Source: Neomegalonema sp. (GTDB taxonomy: Bacteria; Pseudomonadota; Alphaproteobacteria; Rhodobacterales; Rhodobacteraceae). From it: 64,000 bases of DNA. Shown here in pieces: positions 8,657-21,620 of this stretch; within the stretch, counting starts at the first letter, position 1; every line of letters starts with the position of its first letter. The position numbers were made by a program, and so were the translations under genes. The stretch is from contig NZ_JAQTXI010000010.1 of NCBI RefSeq assembly GCF_028688855.1, positions 62,001 through 126,000 of the forward strand. The letters are read 5' to 3'. The notes beneath the pieces were generated by a model. The model ran no database searches. It saw only the letters and a program-made list of their open reading frames with translations, and had not been told where the DNA came from.

Positions 8657-8669
8657 GTGAATGAAGACG

Positions 8670-8697
8670 CCCCCTCGCCGCAAGGCGAGGGGGTTTC
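8670..8697 (+). terminator. Rho-independent terminator of the hisC-tyrA operon
   Basis: A perfect 10-bp stem CCCCCTCGCC/GGCGAGGGGG closed by a GCAA (GNRA) tetraloop is followed by TTTCT. It lies 13 nt after the tyrA stop, just before the flavin reductase gene. Confidence 0.9.
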
Positions 8698-8712
8698 TCT
8701 ATGAGGATTCCC

Positions 8713-9330
8713 ATGTTCTACCGTCCCGGCCGCGATCCGCACGGCCTGCCGCATGATCCGCTCAAGGCCTGCGTCGCGCCGCGCCCCATCGCCTGGGTGA
8801 CGAGTCTGGACGCCGCTGGCGTCGTGAATCTCGCGCCCTTCAGCTTCTTCGCCATGGTCTCCGACGCGCCGCCGACGCTCATGATCTCGTGCAACGGGCG
8901 CAAGCCGGGCCTCGACGAGGCCAAGGACACGCGCCGCAACGTCGAGGCGGCGGGGGAGTTCGTCGTCAACATGGCGACCTGGGATCAGCGCGAGGCCGTG
9001 AGCCTCAGCAGCGCCGCCTACGCCGCCGGAACCAGCGAGGCCGAGGCTCTGGGGCTGGCTCTGGCGCCGGGCCGCGAGATCCGCACGCCGCATCTGGAGG
9101 CGGCGCCGGTCGCGCTGGAATGTCGGCTCTGGAGGATGGTCCCGCTGATGAATCCCGATGAGGCCATGATCTTGGGCGAGATCGTCGGAGTCCATATCCG
9201 CGACGAAGCCCTCACCGAGGGACATCTGGATCTCGCCCGGATCAAGCCTCTGGCGCGGCTGGGCTATCAGGAATATGCGGCGGTGGAGCGGGTCTTCGCC
9301 ATCCCCCGGCCCAGGAAGCCGCAGGATTAG
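8713..9330 (+). CDS. Flavin reductase-like FMN-binding protein
   Basis: A member of the flavin reductase-like/DIM6-NTAB split-barrel family, which binds FMN; the substrate is unknown. The N-terminus MFYRPGRDPHGLPHDP followed by ACVAPRPIAWV is the family signature, then APFSFFAMVSDAPPTLMIS and FVVNMATWD. The chosen start ATG 8713 has AGGA six bases upstream and matches family N-termini. An in-frame ATG at 8701 would add four residues but nearly abuts the terminator. The product is 205 residues. The gene converges on nth, with stops overlapping by 4 bp. Confidence 0.88.
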   Translation: MFYRPGRDPHGLPHDPLKACVAPRPIAWVTSLDAAGVVNLAPFSFFAMVSDAPPTLMISCNGRKPGLDEAKDTRRNVEAAGEFVVNMATWDQREAVSLSSAAYAAGTSEAEALGLALAPGREIRTPHLEAAPVALECRLWRMVPLMNPDEAMILGEIVGVHIRDEALTEGHLDLARIKPLARLGYQEYAAVERVFAIPRPRKPQD

Positions 9331-9959
9331 GCCGTCTTCTCCGCGAAGCCGCAGAGATCCCGCACCACGCAGATTCCGCATTTCGGCGCGCGCGCCGTGC
9401 AGACGTAGCGGCCATGCAGGATCAGCCAGTGATGCGCATGGAGCCGCCAGCGCTCCGGGACGACCCGCTCCAAGGCCGCCTCCACCGCCGCGACGTCCTT
9501 CCCCGGCGCCAGACCCGTCCGGTTCGAGACCCGGAAGACATGGGTGTCCACGGCGATGGTGGGCCAGCCGAAGCCGATGTTGAGCACCACGTTGGCCGTC
9601 TTGCGGCCCACGCCCGGCAGGGATTCCAGCGCCGCGCGATCCTCGGGAACCTCTCCGCCGAAATCCTCGACGAGGCGGCGGCTCAGGGCGAGGACGTTCT
9701 TCGCCTTGGTCTTGTAGAGCCCGATGGACTTGATGGCCTCGGTCAGGCTCTCTTCGCCGAGCGCGAGCATGGCTTGCGGCGTCCGGACCCTGGCGAAGAG
9801 CGGCCCCGTGGCCTTGTTCACGCCCTTGTCGGTGGCCTGGGCCGAGAGGACCACCGCCACCAGCAGCGTATAGAGATCGACGAAATCGAGTTCGCCTTTC
9901 GGCTCGGGCCTTTGCGCCGCGAGCCGGGCGAAGAATTCGTCGATCCGGTCCGGAGTCAT
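9327..9959 (-). CDS. nth: Endonuclease III
   Basis: A bifunctional DNA glycosylase/AP lyase that removes oxidised pyrimidines in base excision repair. The 210 residues align colinearly with the classic enzyme: the helix-hairpin-helix LPGVGRKTANVV contains catalytic Lys120, VDTHV contains Asp138, and the [4Fe-4S] ligands are Cys187, Cys194, Cys197 and Cys203 (C-x6-C-x2-C-x5-C). The numbering is the same as in E. coli Nth. It is downstream of the DUF484 gene on the same strand (14 bp gap). Confidence 0.97.
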   Translation of the reverse strand: MTPDRIDEFFARLAAQRPEPKGELDFVDLYTLLVAVVLSAQATDKGVNKATGPLFARVRTPQAMLALGEESLTEAIKSIGLYKTKAKNVLALSRRLVEDFGGEVPEDRAALESLPGVGRKTANVVLNIGFGWPTIAVDTHVFRVSNRTGLAPGKDVAAVEAALERVVPERWRLHAHHWLILHGRYVCTARAPKCGICVVRDLCGFAEKTA

Positions 9960-9973
9960 GAGGGAGGGAAGGC

Positions 9974-10702
9974 TCAGCGCCCCGCCTCCGCGAGTTCGAA
10001 CCAGCGGCGTCCGGCTCGGCTGGTCACGCCGCCGAGGAAGGCCACCAGATCCGCCGACATCTCTTCGGTGAAGCGGTCGGGCGCCGCCGAGCCGAAGAGC
10101 AGCAGGCCGCCGGGGCGTCCGGGGCCGAAGTCGAGCCGCACCAGAGCTTCCGTCGCGATGGGCGCGCCCTGGTCGTGCAGGCCCAGAGTCATGCGCAGGG
10201 CGGGACGCAGCACGCAGCCTTGTCCCGAGGCGCCCATCAGCCGAGCCAGAGCCGCCGCGTCGATCCAGCGGGCGCCGCCTCCGCCCGGCAGGGCCGGAAG
10301 GCCCCGCTCCAGGCAGAGCGCCACCGATTCCAGATCGAAGATCGTCCGGAAGCCCTCGGTGGCGGCCTCGACGAAGCCGGCGAAGCTGGCCGCGTCCAGC
10401 ACGGCGAGGGTCGCCGCGCGCATGGACTCCGCCGCGAGGGCGTTCAGCTCGATGGTCTCGATCAGGTCGTCCCGCAGCGCGGTCAGTTCGGCGACGCGCT
10501 GCTGGAGCCGCCGGATGGCGGCGCTTTCATAGCTCAGCACGTTGTCGCCGCTCTGGCGGCTGCGGACCTCCAGAGCGGCCCGCGCCAGATCGGGGTCGTC
10601 CCGGAAGATGCCGGGGTGGATCTTCAGGAAGCTGCGGACGGCCTCCGGATCGAGGCGTCTGGCCTCGCGCAGAGAAACGTCCCGAGCCTGTTCGTCGCGC
10701 AT
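9974..10702 (-). CDS. DUF484 family protein (GAF-like fold)
   Basis: Unknown function. The 242-residue protein begins MRDEQARDVSLREARRLDPEAV and contains FLKIHPGIFRDDPDL, the family entry motif, followed by a coiled segment (RRLQQRVAELTALRDDL) and a GAF-like beta domain ending near the C-terminus. ATG 10702 is preferred over the upstream in-frame ATG at 10798, whose extra 32 residues would overlap the fsa 3' end. In many proteobacteria the gene precedes xerC. Here nth follows instead and no xerC is present in the window. Confidence 0.85.
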   Translation of the reverse strand: MRDEQARDVSLREARRLDPEAVRSFLKIHPGIFRDDPDLARAALEVRSRQSGDNVLSYESAAIRRLQQRVAELTALRDDLIETIELNALAAESMRAATLAVLDAASFAGFVEAATEGFRTIFDLESVALCLERGLPALPGGGGARWIDAAALARLMGASGQGCVLRPALRMTLGLHDQGAPIATEALVRLDFGPGRPGGLLLFGSAAPDRFTEEMSADLVAFLGGVTSRAGRRWFELAEAGR

Positions 10703-10757
10703 CGATGCTCCCCTCGAAGCCCCGCCCCCGAAGCCCCCGGGCTCCGTCAACTCTTCC

Positions 10758-11411
10758 TTAAATGATAGATTGCCCGGTTTTCGCCCAGTCCGCAACAAAG
10801 GCCGCGAGCCCCTTGTCGGTCAGCGGATGGTTCGCCAGCAGCTTGACCACGTTCGGCGGAATGGTGGCGACGTCGGCGCCGATCTTGGCCGCCTGCTGGA
10901 CGTGATTGACGTTGCGGATCGAGGCGGCCAGAATCTGGGTCCTGAAGCGGTAGTTGTCGTAGATCTCGCGGATGTCGGCGATCAGCTCCATCCCTTCGAG
11001 GCCGATGTCGTCGAGCCGCCCGATGAAGGGCGAGATGTAGGCCGCGCCCGCCTTGGCCGCGAGCAGCGCCTGAGCCGAGGAGAAGCACAGCGTGACGTTC
11101 ACCGGAGTCCCGGCGTCGGAGAGGGCGCGGCAGGTCTTGAGGCCGTCCCAGGTCAGGGGCACCTTCACCGCCACGTTGGAGGCGATGGCCGCGAGCTTCC
11201 GGCCTTCCTTCAGCATGGTCTCGAAATCGGTGGAGGCGACTTCGGCGCTGACGTGGCCGGGGACGAGGTCGCAGATCTCGGCGATCACGTCGAGGAACTG
11301 GCGGCCCGATTTCGCGATCAGCGAGGGATTGGTGGTCACGCCGTCGACCATGCCGGTGGCGGCGAGGTCGCGGATCTCGGCGATCTCCGCCGTGTCGATG
11401 AAGAATTTCAT
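10758..11411 (-). CDS. fsa: Fructose-6-phosphate aldolase / TalC-type transaldolase
   Basis: A class I aldolase of the short transaldolase family (217 residues, typical). Members either transfer dihydroxyacetone units (transaldolase, pentose phosphate pathway) or cleave fructose 6-phosphate; sequence alone does not settle which. It opens with [16 protein letters not shown] and has [14 protein letters not shown], the Schiff-base lysine K83 in [12 protein letters not shown], and [15 protein letters not shown]. It is divergent from priA with a 111-bp gap, a pairing I recall from Rhodobacterales. DUF484 starts 55 bp downstream on the same strand. Confidence 0.95.
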   Translation of the reverse strand: MKFFIDTAEIAEIRDLAATGMVDGVTTNPSLIAKSGRQFLDVIAEICDLVPGHVSAEVASTDFETMLKEGRKLAAIASNVAVKVPLTWDGLKTCRALSDAGTPVNVTLCFSSAQALLAAKAGAAYISPFIGRLDDIGLEGMELIADIREIYDNYRFRTQILAASIRNVNHVQQAAKIGADVATIPPNVVKLLANHPLTDKGLAAFVADWAKTGQSII

Positions 11412-11522
11412 GGAGGCTCTCCTGATCGGCCGCAGGGCGCGGCGCAAGGCCGCTTTCCCGGCTTCTAAGCCATTCGACGGAGCTTCGCCAGAGAGCTTCT
11501 CCTTCCGCGAAGGGGCGGCCAG

Positions 11523-13715
11523 ATGAGCGGGACGCGGATTCCGGTCTTGCTGCCTCTGCCTTTCGAGGGGCCTCTGGATTATCTCGCGCCCGAGGGGCTG
11601 GACCTCGCGCCGGGAACCTGGATCGAGACGAAGATCCTCGGCCGCCGCACCCTCGGCGTGGTCTGGGATCCGCCGCAGAGCGAGGAGGGCAGGCCGCCGG
11701 AGTCGAAGCTCAAGCCGATCCTGCGGGCTCTGGACCTGCCGCCGATGCGCGCCGAGACCCGCCGCTTCCTGGAGCGCATGGCCGATTACACCCTGACTCC
11801 TCTGGGCATGGCCTTGCGGCTGGGCGCCCGCGCCCCGGGTCTGGAGGCGCCGCCTCAGGAGAAGCGCGGCTGGCGTCTGGCGGAGACTCCGCCGCCGGAC
11901 GTCGAGTCGACTTCGGCGCGCAGGCGCGTGCTGGCGGTCTTCGAGACGGGCCCCATGCGGGCGCTCAGCTCCTCGGAGATCGCCATGGCGGCGGGAGTCA
12001 GCGCAGGCGTGATCCAGGGGCTGGTCAAGATCGGGGCTCTGGTCCCCGAGGCCATGGCCCGCAAGGCGCCGGGCGCCGGGCTGAAGCCCGATCACGCTCC
12101 GCCGAAGCTCAACCCCGATCAGGCCGAGGCCGCCGCGGCCTTGCGTCTGGCGGCTGCGGAGCGGCGTTATCAGGGGATCCTCCTCGACGGCGCGACGGGC
12201 TCGGGCAAGACGGAGACCTATCTCGAAGCCGTGGCCGAGACGATCCGTCAGGGGCGTCAGGCTCTGGTGCTGCTGCCCGAGATCGCGCTCACCGCCGATT
12301 TCGCCGCCCGCGTCGAAAGGCGCTTCGGGGCCAGGGCCGCCGAATGGCATTCCGGCCTGAGCGGTCCGCAAAGGACGCGGCTCTGGCGCAGCGTCGCCGA
12401 GGGCGAGACCCAACTCGTGATCGGGGCGCGTTCGGCGCTGTTCCTGCCCTTCGCGAATCTGGGTCTGGCGGTGGTCGACGAGGAGCATGATTCGAGCTAC
12501 AAGCAGGAGGAGGTCGTCCTCTACAGCGCCCGCGACATGGCGGTGCTGCGCGGCGCGACCGAAGGCTTTCCGGTGGTCCTCGTCTCCGCGACGCCCTCGC
12601 TGGAGACCTGGGCCAACGCCGAAGCCGGGCGCTATCGCCGCCTGAGGCTGCCGACCCGTCACGGCGGCGCCAGACCGCCCGAGATCCTCGCGGTGGATCT
12701 GCGGCTCGATCCTCCCGAGCGCGGGCGCTGGCTGAGTCCGAAGCTGGTCGAGGCGGCGAAGGAATCTCTGGCGCGCGGCGAACAGGCCCTGTTCTTCCTC
12801 AACCGCCGGGGCTACGCGCCTCTGACCATCTGCCGCAAATGCGGCTGGCGGGCCGGATGCCCCCATTGCTCGGCCTGGCTGGTGGAGCATCGCGCGCGCG
12901 GACGCCTCGTCTGTCATCATTGCGGCCACGCCGAGCCCATTCCGGCCAAATGCCCCAAATGCGAAGCCGAGGACCAGATCGTTCCGGTCGGCCCCGGCGT
13001 GGAGCGCGTCGCGGAGGAGGCGAAGGCGCTGTTTCCGGAAGCGCGTCTGGCGGTGCTCTCCTCGGACCTCATGCCGGACGGCGCCGCCCTGCGCGCCGAG
13101 ATCGCCCGAATCGCCGCCGGAGAAGCCGACGTGATCGTCGGCACCCAGATCGTCGCCAAGGGGCACAACTTCCCGAATCTCACCATGATGGGCGTGGTGG
13201 ACGCCGACATCGGCCTTCAGGGCGGCGATCTGCGCGCGGGCGAACGCACGGTGCAATTGCTGCTGCAGGCGGCGGGGCGCGTGGGCCGGGCCGAAAAGCC
13301 GGGCCGCGCCTTCCTCCAGACCACCGCGCCGGATCATCCGGTGATGCGGGCCATCCTCTCGGGAGACGGCGAGGCCTTCCGCCGCGCCGAGGCCGCCTTG
13401 CGCCGCGAAACCGAGGATCCGCCCTATGGGCGTCTGGCGGCGGTGATCGTGGCGGGCGAATCCGAAGAGGAGGTCCGGGCGGCGGCTCAGGATCTGGCGC
13501 GGCGGGCGGACCCGATTCTCGATCTCGGGGCGACTCTCTACGGCCCCGCGCCTGCGCCTTTCGCGCGCCTGCGCGGAAAATGGCGCATGCGGCTGCTGGC
13601 CCGCTTCGAGCGCGCCCTTTCGCCGCAGAACGCCTTGCGGGCCTGGCGGGCGCGGGTGAAGCCCGCTCCGGGGGTGCGGATCGTCTTCGACGTTGATCCG
13701 CAATCCTTTCTCTAG
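11523..13715 (+). CDS. priA: Primosomal protein N' (PriA helicase)
   Basis: A superfamily 2 3'-5' DNA helicase that restarts stalled replication forks by loading the replicative helicase. In the 730 residues I see the N-terminal DNA-binding region, Walker [10 protein letters not shown] (about 222-230), the DEEH box (about 319-322), SATPSLE, a zinc-binding insert with eight cysteines as four CxxC pairs (about 437-481), and helicase motifs [15 protein letters not shown] and QAAGRVGRA. All catalytic elements are intact. It is divergent from fsa. A small hairpin overlaps the stop, and the F1 ATPase operon follows after about 300 bp. Confidence 0.97.
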   Translation: MSGTRIPVLLPLPFEGPLDYLAPEGLDLAPGTWIETKILGRRTLGVVWDPPQSEEGRPPESKLKPILRALDLPPMRAETRRFLERMADYTLTPLGMALRLGARAPGLEAPPQEKRGWRLAETPPPDVESTSARRRVLAVFETGPMRALSSSEIAMAAGVSAGVIQGLVKIGALVPEAMARKAPGAGLKPDHAPPKLNPDQAEAAAALRLAAAERRYQGILLDGATGSGKTETYLEAVAETIRQGRQALVLLPEIALTADFAARVERRFGARAAEWHSGLSGPQRTRLWRSVAEGETQLVIGARSALFLPFANLGLAVVDEEHDSSYKQEEVVLYSARDMAVLRGATEGFPVVLVSATPSLETWANAEAGRYRRLRLPTRHGGARPPEILAVDLRLDPPERGRWLSPKLVEAAKESLARGEQALFFLNRRGYAPLTICRKCGWRAGCPHCSAWLVEHRARGRLVCHHCGHAEPIPAKCPKCEAEDQIVPVGPGVERVAEEAKALFPEARLAVLSSDLMPDGAALRAEIARIAAGEADVIVGTQIVAKGHNFPNLTMMGVVDADIGLQGGDLRAGERTVQLLLQAAGRVGRAEKPGRAFLQTTAPDHPVMRAILSGDGEAFRRAEAALRRETEDPPYGRLAAVIVAGESEEEVRAAAQDLARRADPILDLGATLYGPAPAPFARLRGKWRMRLLARFERALSPQNALRAWRARVKPAPGVRIVFDVDPQSFL

Positions 13716-13736
13716 CTTCTTTCGTCTGAAGCTTTT
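13714..13736 (+). terminator. Possible terminator after priA
   Basis: A 6-bp stem AGCTTC/GAAGCT with an 8-nt loop runs straight into TTTT and overlaps the priA stop codon. The stem is short, so termination is only plausible. Confidence 0.4.
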
Positions 13737-14018
13737 GCGAATCCTTCGTGAATTCCGGCGGAATCGCGCAGGAGGCGACTCGGCGCAGGCGCCCTGGCGG
13801 CGCCCTGGAGGCTCGGGCGCAGACCCGGCTGCGGCGAATTTCCCTCTCCTGAGTCCATCCTTTCGGCTCGCCCCCCGTTGCCACCCGAAAAACCTTGTGT
13901 TAGCAAGCGCCCGGATCGGGGGAAAAGCGAGGCGCAAGCGGCGCTCCGCGCGCAGTCGCGCAATTTTCCGCGATCGACGCGATCTTTGATTGGCGCGATC
14001 TTTCGGAAAGGGGCGCAT
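13716..14018. other. Intergenic region upstream of the F1 ATP synthase operon
   Basis: About 303 bp between priA and atpH. The atpH frame is open back to ATG 13878, but the residues so added resemble nothing in AtpH. I treat the region as the operon leader and promoter. Apart from the small priA-end hairpin I see no clear promoter box or riboswitch. Confidence 0.55.
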
Positions 14019-14578
14019 GTGACGCAAGGAACCGCCACGCTCGCCGGAGCCGCCGGCCGATACGCCTCCGCGCTCTTCGATCTCGCCGACGAGGCGAAAG
14101 CGCTTGACGCGGTCGAACGCGAGCTGACTGGCCTGGGCGAACTCATCGCCACCAACCCCGATCTGGGCCGCGTGGTCTCCAGCCCCGCCTACAGCCGGGA
14201 GGATCAGGGCCGCGTGATGGCCTCCATCCTCGACCGGCTGAACGCCTCGGAGCTGTCGCGCAAGTTCGTCGGGCTGATGGCCGGCAAGGGCCGCCTCCAC
14301 CTGCTGCCCGCCGCGCTCGAAGGCTTCAAGACCCTGCTCTCCGCCCATCGCGGGATCGTCGAGGCCGAAGTGGCCTCCGCCCGCCCGCTGGACGAAGCGC
14401 GCAAGGCCGAACTCATCCGCAGCCTTGAAGCCTCCGAAGGGCGCAAGGTCTCGCTGAAGACCCGCGTCGACCCCGCGCTGCTGGGCGGCCTCGTGGTCAG
14501 GATCGGCAGCAAAATGATCGACGCCAGCTTGCGCGCCAAGCTCGCCCGCCTGCAACTCGCCATGAAAGAGGTCGGTAG

Positions 14579-14582
<4 letters not shown>
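14019..14582 (+). CDS. atpH: ATP synthase F1 subunit delta
   Basis: Part of the peripheral stator that joins F1 to the b subunits of the membrane sector. The GTG at 14019 gives 187 residues, the family length, and is preceded by GGAAAGGGG. Translating from the upstream ATG 13878 would add 47 unrelated residues. Recognisable parts are [14 protein letters not shown] at the N-terminus, [32 protein letters not shown], and the C-terminal [18 protein letters not shown]. The stop overlaps the atpA start (ATGA). F0 genes are not in the window, as usual for Alphaproteobacteria with split F1 and F0 operons. Confidence 0.95.
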
Positions 14583-16117
<1,535 letters not shown>

Positions 16118-16145
16118 GGCCTGTTGACCGAGAGGGGAGGCGGCC

Positions 16146-17035
16146 ATGCCGAGTCTGAAAAGTCTCAAGAACCGGATCAACAGCGTGAAGTCCACGCGGA
16201 AGATCACCAAGGCCATGCAGATGGTCGCGGCGGCCAAGCTCCGTCGCGCCCAGGAGGCCGCCGAAAGCGCCAGGCCCTACGCCCAGCGCATGGCGGCCGT
16301 GCTGGCCAATCTCGCGGGCTCGGCCAAGTCCGGCGCGGATGCTCATCCGCTGCTGGCGGGCCGGGGCGAGGAGAAGGTCCACCTGCTGGTGGTCGCCACC
16401 TCCGAGCGCGGCCTCGCGGGCGCCTTCAACAGCTCCATCGTGCGCCTGGCGCGCGAGCACGCCCGGCGTCTGAAGGCCGAGGGCAAGACCGTGAAGATCC
16501 TGCCGGTCGGCAAGAAGGGCCGCGACGCCCTCAAGCGCGACTTCGGCGACGCCTTCTACGGCAAGCCCATCGACTTCCAGGGCCTGAAGTCGGTCGGCTA
16601 CGCCCAGGCGCAGCAGGTCTCCGACCGCGTGCTCTCGGGCTATGAGGCCGGAGACTTCGACGTGGCGACCTATTTCTTCGCCACCTTCAAGTCGGTGATC
16701 GCCCAGGAGCCCACCGCCCTGCGCGTCATCCCCGCCGAGATCCCCCCCGCGCCGGAAGGCGCGGAGACCGGCGGCGCTTCGGCGCAATACGAATACGAGC
16801 CCGACGAGGCGACGATCCTTTCGGATCTGCTGCCCCGCAACCTCACCGCCCAGATCTTCCGGGGACTCCTGGAGAACGCCGCCTCCGAGCAGGGCGCGCG
16901 CATGTCCGCCATGGACAACGCCACGCGCAACGCCGGAGACATCATCAAGAAGCTGACGGTCGAGTTCAACCGTTCGCGTCAGGCGGCGATCACCAAGGAG
17001 CTCATCGAGATCATCTCGGGCGCCGAGGCGCTCTG

Positions 17036-17036
<1 letters not shown>
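16146..17036 (+). CDS. atpG: ATP synthase F1 subunit gamma
   Basis: The rotating central shaft of F1. The 296 residues begin [20 protein letters not shown], with the conserved [15 protein letters not shown], the internal segment [15 protein letters not shown], and the C-terminal helix [19 protein letters not shown] with [16 protein letters not shown]. Its stop overlaps the next start by one base (TGATG). That next gene is not atpD but a DUF2939 gene, which is an unusual order. Confidence 0.98.
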
Positions 17037-19040
<2,004 letters not shown>

Positions 19041-19116
19041 CCGGTCCTGAACCCCCGAGGCGGGGCGCTCCGGCGCCTCGCCGCGACGCGACGCGCGCTC
19101 ACGAAGAGGACGCCCC

Positions 19117-19521
19117 ATGGCCGACAGCCTGACTTTCGATCTGGTCTCGCCCGCGAGGAAGCTGGCTTCCTTCCCGGTCTCGCAGGTGGTGATTCCCTCC
19201 GCGGCGGGCGACATGACCGCCATGCCGGGCCATGCGCCCACCGTGGCGACGCTGCGTCCCGGTCTGGTGCGGGCCTTCTCCGCCGAGGGCGAAAAGGCCT
19301 ATCTGGTGATCGGCGGCTTCGCCGAGATCTCCGGCGACAGCGTGACCGTGCTGGCCGAGGAGGCTGAACCCCGCGAGGGCTTCGACGCCGCCCGGGTGGC
19401 CGATCTCGTGGCGAAGCAGGAGAAGCTCGCGGCCTCGCTGGAGGACGGCAGCGACGCCCGCCGCGCCGCCGAGGCCCGGCTCAACGACCTGCGCAATCTG
19501 GAGATCCTGGTCCGCGCCTGA
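19117..19521 (+). CDS. atpC: ATP synthase F1 subunit epsilon
   Basis: The small subunit bound to the gamma shaft, which can inhibit ATP hydrolysis. The 134 residues have the N-terminal beta-sandwich (LTFDLVSPARKL, GDMTAMPGHAPTVATLRPG, YLVIGGFAEISGDSVTVLAEEA) and a C-terminal helical hairpin from about 88. It is last in the operon and followed by a strong terminator. Confidence 0.97.
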   Translation: MADSLTFDLVSPARKLASFPVSQVVIPSAAGDMTAMPGHAPTVATLRPGLVRAFSAEGEKAYLVIGGFAEISGDSVTVLAEEAEPREGFDAARVADLVAKQEKLAASLEDGSDARRAAEARLNDLRNLEILVRA

Positions 19522-19551
19522 CGCGCCGCCCGGAACCCCGACGATCCTTCG

Positions 19552-19580
19552 CCCCCTTCCGCCCTGCGGGAGGGGGTTTT
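19552..19580 (+). terminator. Rho-independent terminator of the F1 ATP synthase operon
   Basis: An 11-bp stem CCCCCTTCCGC/GCGGGAGGGGG (one T-G pair) with a CCT loop is followed by TTTT. It lies 30 nt after the atpC stop. Confidence 0.88.
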
Positions 19581-19767
19581 CGCATCGGGAGGGGCCTGCG
19601 CAGGCCGCCGCCTCGCCCGGCTTTCCGGGGGGAATGGTCTGCGGGAATGGATCGCATTTTAGCCATCTCGCGCCCGGCGCGACGGACGGACGGCGCACGA
19701 ATAAATCTCCCCGCAAGGCGCCCGCGCCATCCTGCCCCCAGGATCCTGACGGCGGGGGCTGATACAG

Positions 19768-20112
19768 ATGACCGAATCCGCGCAGCCTGTGCTGGACGCT
19801 CAGGCGCTGAACGACAACACCATGTCCGACCGCGGCCTGCAGGCCGAATTGTTCCAGATCTTCTTCGATCAGGCGACGCATTATCTCGACATGCTGCGGG
19901 ACTCGGTCGTCGCGCGCGAGGCGGAGGCCTGGACGGCCGCCGCTCACGGCTTGCGCGGCGCCTCTCTGGCGCTGGGGCTGACGCGTCTGGCGCGCCGCGC
20001 CGCCCAGGCCGAGGCCTCGTCGCCCCGACCCGAGGCGGCGGAGGCTCTGGCGGCGGCGCTGGAGGAGTCCCGCCTCGCCGCCCTGCGCTATCTGGAGGAG
20101 AGCGCGGCCTGA
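19768..20112 (+). CDS. Hpt (histidine phosphotransfer) domain protein
   Basis: A stand-alone phosphotransfer domain of 114 residues. The core AAHGLRGASLALGLTRLARRA matches the Hpt consensus, in which the phospho-accepting histidine (here His60) is followed by x-L-[KR]-G-[AS]-S. Flanking helices fit the four-helix bundle. Such proteins shuttle phosphate between hybrid kinases and response regulators. In Alphaproteobacteria ChpT serves CckA, but ChpT is a different, larger fold, so this protein's partner is unknown. No kinase or regulator is adjacent. Confidence 0.8.
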   Translation: MTESAQPVLDAQALNDNTMSDRGLQAELFQIFFDQATHYLDMLRDSVVAREAEAWTAAAHGLRGASLALGLTRLARRAAQAEASSPRPEAAEALAAALEESRLAALRYLEESAA

Positions 20113-20113
20113 A

Positions 20114-20130
20114 GCCTCGCCGGGCGAGGC
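20114..20130. terminator. Weak hairpin between convergent Hpt and DUF2059 genes
   Basis: A perfect 7-bp stem GCCTCGC/GCGAGGC with a CGG loop lies just after the Hpt stop. No T-run follows on either strand, so a role in termination is only possible. Confidence 0.3.
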
Positions 20131-20202
20131 CTTCGCGGCCGGATTCCGGACGGGGGCCTCGGCCCATCGCCCGCAAGCGGCCGCTCCGGAGGACAGGGAA
20201 GC

Positions 20203-20796
20203 CTATTTCGGCATCTCGGCCATCAGGCGCGCGACGACCGCCTGCTGGAACTCCTCCATCTGGGGCCCGAAGATCTCGAAGGTCTTCTGGGTGAAGGGGG
20301 CGGTCTTGGCGGCCACGCCCGCGCCTTCGGGCGATTCGTAGAAATCGATCATCGCCTGGAGCTCCGCCGGGGAATAGGTGAGGGCGGCGCTCTCGATCAT
20401 GGCCTCCTCCATGCCGGGGCGGATCTTCGCGAACTCCTCCGTGAGGATCGACACGAGCTGCGCGCGGATCTCCTCGGGAAGGGTGTCCTGCATGGCCATC
20501 ATCGAATCGATCACGTTGCCGCCGTAGAGATCGTCGTTCATCTTCTGGATGGCGGGCAGGCGGAGGTAACGCGCGGCGAGCGCCCGGTTTTCTTCCGTGG
20601 CCTCGCTGGCGGGCGCGGCCTCTTCGGCCTCTGCGGCCTCGGGCGTCGCCGCTTCAGCCTCTGCGGCCTCGGGCGCGGCCTTCTCGGCCGCTCCGGCCTC
20701 GACCCTGGGCGCGGCGGCGGGCTCTTCGGCCCGCAGGGGGCCGGCGGCGAAGGCGGCGAGGCTCGCGGCCAGCAGGAAACGCGGAAGCTTGGACAT
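20203..20796 (-). CDS. DUF2059 domain exported protein
   Basis: Unknown function. The ATG at 20796 has a strong GAGGAGGAAT ribosome site and opens with a signal peptide (MSKLPRFLLAASLAAFAAG, cleavage likely after PLRA, residues 20-23). A low-complexity Ala/Glu linker (about 24-65) follows, then a helical DUF2059 domain with ALTYSPAELQAMIDFYESPEG and GVAAKTAPF. The product is 197 residues and probably periplasmic. The linker is compositionally like other acidic low-complexity stretches in this window. Confidence 0.87.
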   Translation of the reverse strand: MSKLPRFLLAASLAAFAAGPLRAEEPAAAPRVEAGAAEKAAPEAAEAEAATPEAAEAEEAAPASEATEENRALAARYLRLPAIQKMNDDLYGGNVIDSMMAMQDTLPEEIRAQLVSILTEEFAKIRPGMEEAMIESAALTYSPAELQAMIDFYESPEGAGVAAKTAPFTQKTFEIFGPQMEEFQQAVVARLMAEMPK

Positions 20797-20999
20797 GGAT
20801 TCCTCCTCAAGGCGCGTCAGGCGCCTGAGGGAGAGATAGGGGCTCGGGGCGAGGCTGCAAAGCGTTCCGCGCCGAAAGCCGGACTGGACGCCGTCAGACC
20901 AAGGCCTTATCCGGAGGCGCAGGTTTTGCGCTTGCCTCGGCGGGGGCAAGCTTCCTATGCCCAGACGGATGCTCTCCAGCTGATTCCCAAGGCGGCCCC

Positions 21000-21620
21000 A
21001 TGTCCCGATCCGAGCCCGACGCCGTGCCTCCGGTCAACATCTGCCTCTATTGCGGCGCCTCCGGCGGGAAGGACCCCGCCTATCTGGAGTCGGCGCGTCG
21101 GTTCGGACGGGCTCTGGGCGAGTCGGGCGCGCGGCTGATCTACGGCGGAGGCGGAGACGGCATGATGGGCGCCGCCGCCGCCGCCTGCATGGAGGCCGGA
21201 GGCGAGGCCATCGGCGTCATCCCCCGGACCATGGTGCGGCGGGAATGGGCCAAGAAGGATCTGACTCAGCTTCTGATCGTCGAATCCATGCATACGCGCA
21301 AATCGGTGATGGCCTCCAACGCCGAGGGATTCGCGGCCCTGCCGGGAGGAATCGGCACGCTGGACGAATTCTTCGAGATCCTCGTCTGGGGCGATCTGAG
21401 CTTTCACGCCAAGCCCGTGGCTCTGGTGGACGTCAAGGGCTACTGGGATCCGCTGCTGAAGTTCCTCGATCACGCCGTGGAGGAAGGCTTCGTCTCGCCG
21501 CGCGCGCGGGAGAGGTTCTTCCTCGCGCCCGATCCCGAGACGGCGGCGCGCGAGCTGATCCGCGGCGCCGAGGCCCTGCGGGCCTCCGCTCCGCCGCGCC
21601 GCAGGGAGCCGCGCGGATGA
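21000..21620 (+). CDS. LOG family protein (TIGR00730), probable cytokinin riboside phosphate phosphoribohydrolase-type
   Basis: The 206-residue Rossmann-like protein has YCGASGGKDPAYLESARRFG near the N-terminus, YGGGGDGMMGA, and the defining PGGIGTLDEFFE motif. LOG enzymes release the base from nucleoside 5'-monophosphates. The bacterial role is usually nucleotide salvage or housekeeping, and the substrate here is unknown. The TGA overlaps the start of the following acetyltransferase gene (ATGA), so the two are coupled. Confidence 0.9.
   Translation: MSRSEPDAVPPVNICLYCGASGGKDPAYLESARRFGRALGESGARLIYGGGGDGMMGAAAAACMEAGGEAIGVIPRTMVRREWAKKDLTQLLIVESMHTRKSVMASNAEGFAALPGGIGTLDEFFEILVWGDLSFHAKPVALVDVKGYWDPLLKFLDHAVEEGFVSPRARERFFLAPDPETAARELIRGAEALRASAPPRRREPRG

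Noticed and set aside
6437..8714. Several additional open frames in both directions across tyrA, including a Thr/Glu/Ala-rich and a Pro/Ser/Arg-rich frame
   Set aside because: They arise because the repeat DNA is open in all frames; they lack start signals and domain content.
13878..14018. In-frame N-terminal extension of atpH from ATG 13878
   Set aside because: The added residues have no AtpH similarity; GTG 14019 has a good ribosome site and gives the family length.
11412..14555. Minus-strand frame that joins the 5' end of fsa to a long antisense stretch over priA and atpH
   Set aside because: fsa begins at 11411 with the family N-terminus; the rest is antisense to recognised genes.
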